IMG/VR virus record: IMGVR_UViG_3300023174_000042
Coordinates: 62,001 to 126,000 of that record
Strand: one strand, 5' to 3'
Length of the DNA stretch: 64,000 nt
DNA from: a virus
Shown: positions 62,007 to 64,000 of the stretch, piece after piece
Layout of the letters: each line of letters begins with the position of its first letter
Numbering within the stretch: the first letter of the stretch is position 1
Program-made: the position numbers and the translations under genes
Notes under the pieces: model-generated
What the model was told of the DNA's origin: nothing
Seen by the model: only the letters and a program-made list of their open reading frames with translations
Database searches by the model: none

Positions 62007-64000
62007 ATGAAAGTATCATTTCAATACGAAAATAAAGACTTTAAGAAATATTCAAATTTTGTTAACAGGTTTATAAAACTCCTACAAAAAGAATTTCCTT
62101 TAAAAAACGATGTAAAAATCTTTTTTTTAAATGACAAAAAGGGGGAAATGTCCACTGGAAGTAGAATGCCAAATAACATAATTAAGGTTTTGGTCGCCAA
62201 CAGATTAAATCGCGACATTATGAGAACTTTGGCTCACGAATGGGTTCATGAATATCAAATGGATGTTCAGAAAAGAAAACAAGGTCCTAATATTGGTGGT
62301 AAAAACGAAGATGAAGCAAATGCGTTTGCTGGTAGACTTATTAAAATGTTTGAAAAAGACAACCCTAACTTAGAGGAAATGATGTATGAACAAAAAGGTA
62401 TCAGAGGTAAAATTAGTTTAATTAACGAAGAAATAATAACTGAAGAGAAAAAAACGATAAAAGAAAACTTTTTGGTTGAGATGAAAAAAATTGGAATTGA
62501 AAAATTACCATATTCATACTCTTCCTTGTCAAGATTTATTGATTCTAAAACAATGAACGTCCATTACAATAAACATTACAAAGGATATGTTGACAAATTA
62601 AATAAAGCCATAAAAAAAATTGATGGAGATATGGATTTAGAAGAAATTATTAGATCCATATCAAAATTTGACAAAAATATTAGAAATAACGCAGGAGGTT
62701 CTTTTAATCACGCTTTATTTTGGAAAATGTTGTCACCAAAAAAACAATTACCAAAAGGGGAAATTCTTAAAAAGATAAACAAAGACTTTGGAAACATAAA
62801 AAAAATGAAAGACGAGTTTAATCAAGCGGCAAAAGATCGTTTTGGATCAGGTTGGGCTTGGTTATACCTTAGCAAAGACGGAAAATTGAAAATAATGTCC
62901 ACCCCAAATCAGGATAATCCACTTATGAATGTTGTTAAAAAAGGTGGATTTCCATTATTGGGTTTAGATGTTTGGGAACATGCTTATTATTTGAAATATC
63001 AAAACAAACGAGATGAATATATCAATAACTTTTGGAATGTTGTAAATTGGGAGTTTGTAAATGATTTATATTTGTCAAAAACAAAAAAAGAAAACATTAA
63101 AGAAAATGTTGAGTCTAAAGAAATTATAAATGAGATCAGCTCAACATTTGCATTTCCATACACAGCAAAACAATTAAGAGAATTAATTCATTCGCAGTAT
63201 GTAGGATGCCATGGTCAACAATATAAAAATGGATGTATAGGAAAGATCCAAACAAAAAAATGTAAAACAGATATTGGTGTTTTAGGCGGTGATTATGCAG
63301 AAAAAAAACACGGAGGAACAAGTCAATGGTCTGTAATCAATCGTTTTGACACCAATGGCAAAGTCAAAAAAGAGATTTACAATATTTGGCAAGAAGAAAC
63401 AGAAGGAGTAACAGATTTTAAAACATGGATTAAAGAACATGCATACGATCTTTTTTCAAATGAAGGAATGTATTTAGATAGATTGGCCGAAATAAACGTT
63501 GGGACTATAGAAATTGGTAAAGAAAATGAGGGATACGCAACAAGTATCATCAAACAAATATATAAATTAAATCCTGATGAAGAAGGTATAACTTACGAAA
63601 TATATGAACATTGTTCGGGAGATGTTAATGATAGAAAAAAAGGTCAAGATATAGTTTTAAAAATTAAAGGTCACGACACAATTTATTTTCAAGTCAAACC
63701 ATTTTTAAATCAAAATAACGATATTCAATATTTTGATGGTGGAGATAGAGGACATTATTTCAAAGTAAATTCTTGGAACACAAACAAAAAATATAAAGAA
63801 GAAAATGTTGATGTAATAGTGTATGTTGATAGATCTGAACAAAAATATATTATGTTTAGAAACGATCATAGTAAAATTTTAACAATAGGAACCTCAAGAA
63901 AAAACATACCATATTTTATATATTATTATGAAATGCCGCTCAAAAGTAATTTCCAAGTTCCATTACAAAAAGAAACATCAAGTGCTCCCGTAAAACAATT
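62007..64000 (+). CDS. HExxH peptidase - Mn-type superoxide dismutase - nuclease-like fusion (open at window end)
   Basis: The frame is open for 664 codons to the window end. Residues 1-115 form a zinc-peptidase-like domain with HEWVH (77-81) and, 22 residues on, NEDEANAFAGRL, a glutamate helix like that of M78/ImmA peptidases. Residues 166-358 are an Fe/Mn superoxide dismutase with all four ligands: H186, H235, D321 and H325 (DVWEHAYY). The GGSFNH and NQDNPLM blocks are Mn-type. Residues 375-664 include a Cys cluster and a PD-(D/E)XK-like D548 with Q562-V-K564. Linkers LINEEIITEE and EIINEIS fit I/L-x-E cleavage sites. TATTTAT lies 4 nt before the ATG. A three-domain fusion of this kind is unfamiliar to me. 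Confidence 0.85.
   Translation, partial: MKVSFQYENKDFKKYSNFVNRFIKLLQKEFPLKNDVKIFFLNDKKGEMSTGSRMPNNIIKVLVANRLNRDIMRTLAHEWVHEYQMDVQKRKQGPNIGGKNEDEANAFAGRLIKMFEKDNPNLEEMMYEQKGIRGKISLINEEIITEEKKTIKENFLVEMKKIGIEKLPYSYSSLSRFIDSKTMNVHYNKHYKGYVDKLNKAIKKIDGDMDLEEIIRSISKFDKNIRNNAGGSFNHALFWKMLSPKKQLPKGEILKKINKDFGNIKKMKDEFNQAAKDRFGSGWAWLYLSKDGKLKIMSTPNQDNPLMNVVKKGGFPLLGLDVWEHAYYLKYQNKRDEYINNFWNVVNWEFVNDLYLSKTKKENIKENVESKEIINEISSTFAFPYTAKQLRELIHSQYVGCHGQQYKNGCIGKIQTKKCKTDIGVLGGDYAEKKHGGTSQWSVINRFDTNGKVKKEIYNIWQEETEGVTDFKTWIKEHAYDLFSNEGMYLDRLAEINVGTIEIGKENEGYATSIIKQIYKLNPDEEGITYEIYEHCSGDVNDRKKGQDIVLKIKGHDTIYFQVKPFLNQNNDIQYFDGGDRGHYFKVNSWNTNKKYKEENVDVIVYVDRSEQKYIMFRNDHSKILTIGTSRKNIPYFIYYYEMPLKSNFQVPLQKETSSAPVKQ

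Noticed and set aside
1-64000. tRNA genes and prophage attachment sites
   Set aside because: All gaps between genes are under about 170 bases and none shows a cloverleaf pattern, integrase or direct-repeat ends.

Overview
The window is an AT-rich stretch of a large contractile-tailed (T4-like) phage genome; neither phage end is seen and no capsid, portal or terminase gene is present. The evidence for the phage is a full T4-type tail set (sheath, tube, tape measure, gp25, gp6, gp53-like LysM protein, gp26-like chaperone, hub-like protein) together with T4-type replication genes (UvsX, gp41 helicase, gp32, RNase H/FEN). The host is inferred to be in the Bacteroidota, probably a flavobacterium. 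Fibre proteins are built from SprB-type repeats of the gliding-adhesin family, there is a small DUF5522-like protein of a type I associate with that phylum, and starts are preceded by A-rich leaders rather than Shine-Dalgarno sites.

Layout. 1-1963 (+): two surface or fibre proteins, meeting a bidirectional terminator. 2019-18420 (-): a RuvC-like resolvase, then tail-fibre and adhesin proteins, a glycosyltransferase and baseplate-peripheral proteins. 18417-26357 (-): baseplate wedge (gp7-like giant, gp6, gp25). 26426-29100 (-): accessory genes (flavodoxin-fold reductase, a short protein with a capsid-targeting-like N-terminus, DUF5522-like protein, GIY-YIG homing endonuclease). 29100-36066 (-): nucleotide and DNA metabolism (B12-dependent ribonucleotide reductase, gp41, RNase H, UvsX, gp32). 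36181-59242 (-): the tail operon (hub, LysM, a giant OmpA-containing protein, tape measure, chaperone, tube, a HAD phosphatase, sheath, terminator and neck), with one small + strand ribbon-helix-helix gene embedded in it. 59302-64000 (+): an SNF2 helicase, a short fibre-like gene pair, and an open-ended fusion of HExxH peptidase, Mn-type superoxide dismutase and a PD-(D/E)XK-like domain.

Regulation. Nineteen starts have the heptamer TATTTAT, read in gene direction, 4-38 nt upstream. It sits mostly before tail and accessory genes and is missing from most replication genes, so I infer a phage-specific late promoter. Seven hairpin-plus-T-run terminators separate units, including one each after sheath, tube and gp32.

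The strongest leads are: the peptidase-SOD-nuclease-like fusion; a hairpin over the homing-endonuclease start that contains a copy of the putative late promoter in its loop, as in T4 I-TevI control; a hidden +1-frame ORF between the gp26-like chaperone and the tape measure, suggesting programmed frameshifting; and several enzymes with N-terminal or internal I/L-x-E sites that look like prohead-protease capsid-targeting signals. Together the last points suggest redox and nucleic-acid enzymes carried inside the virion. No stretch above 300 bases lacks a gene; I saw no tRNA, CRISPR array, insertion sequence or reverse transcriptase.
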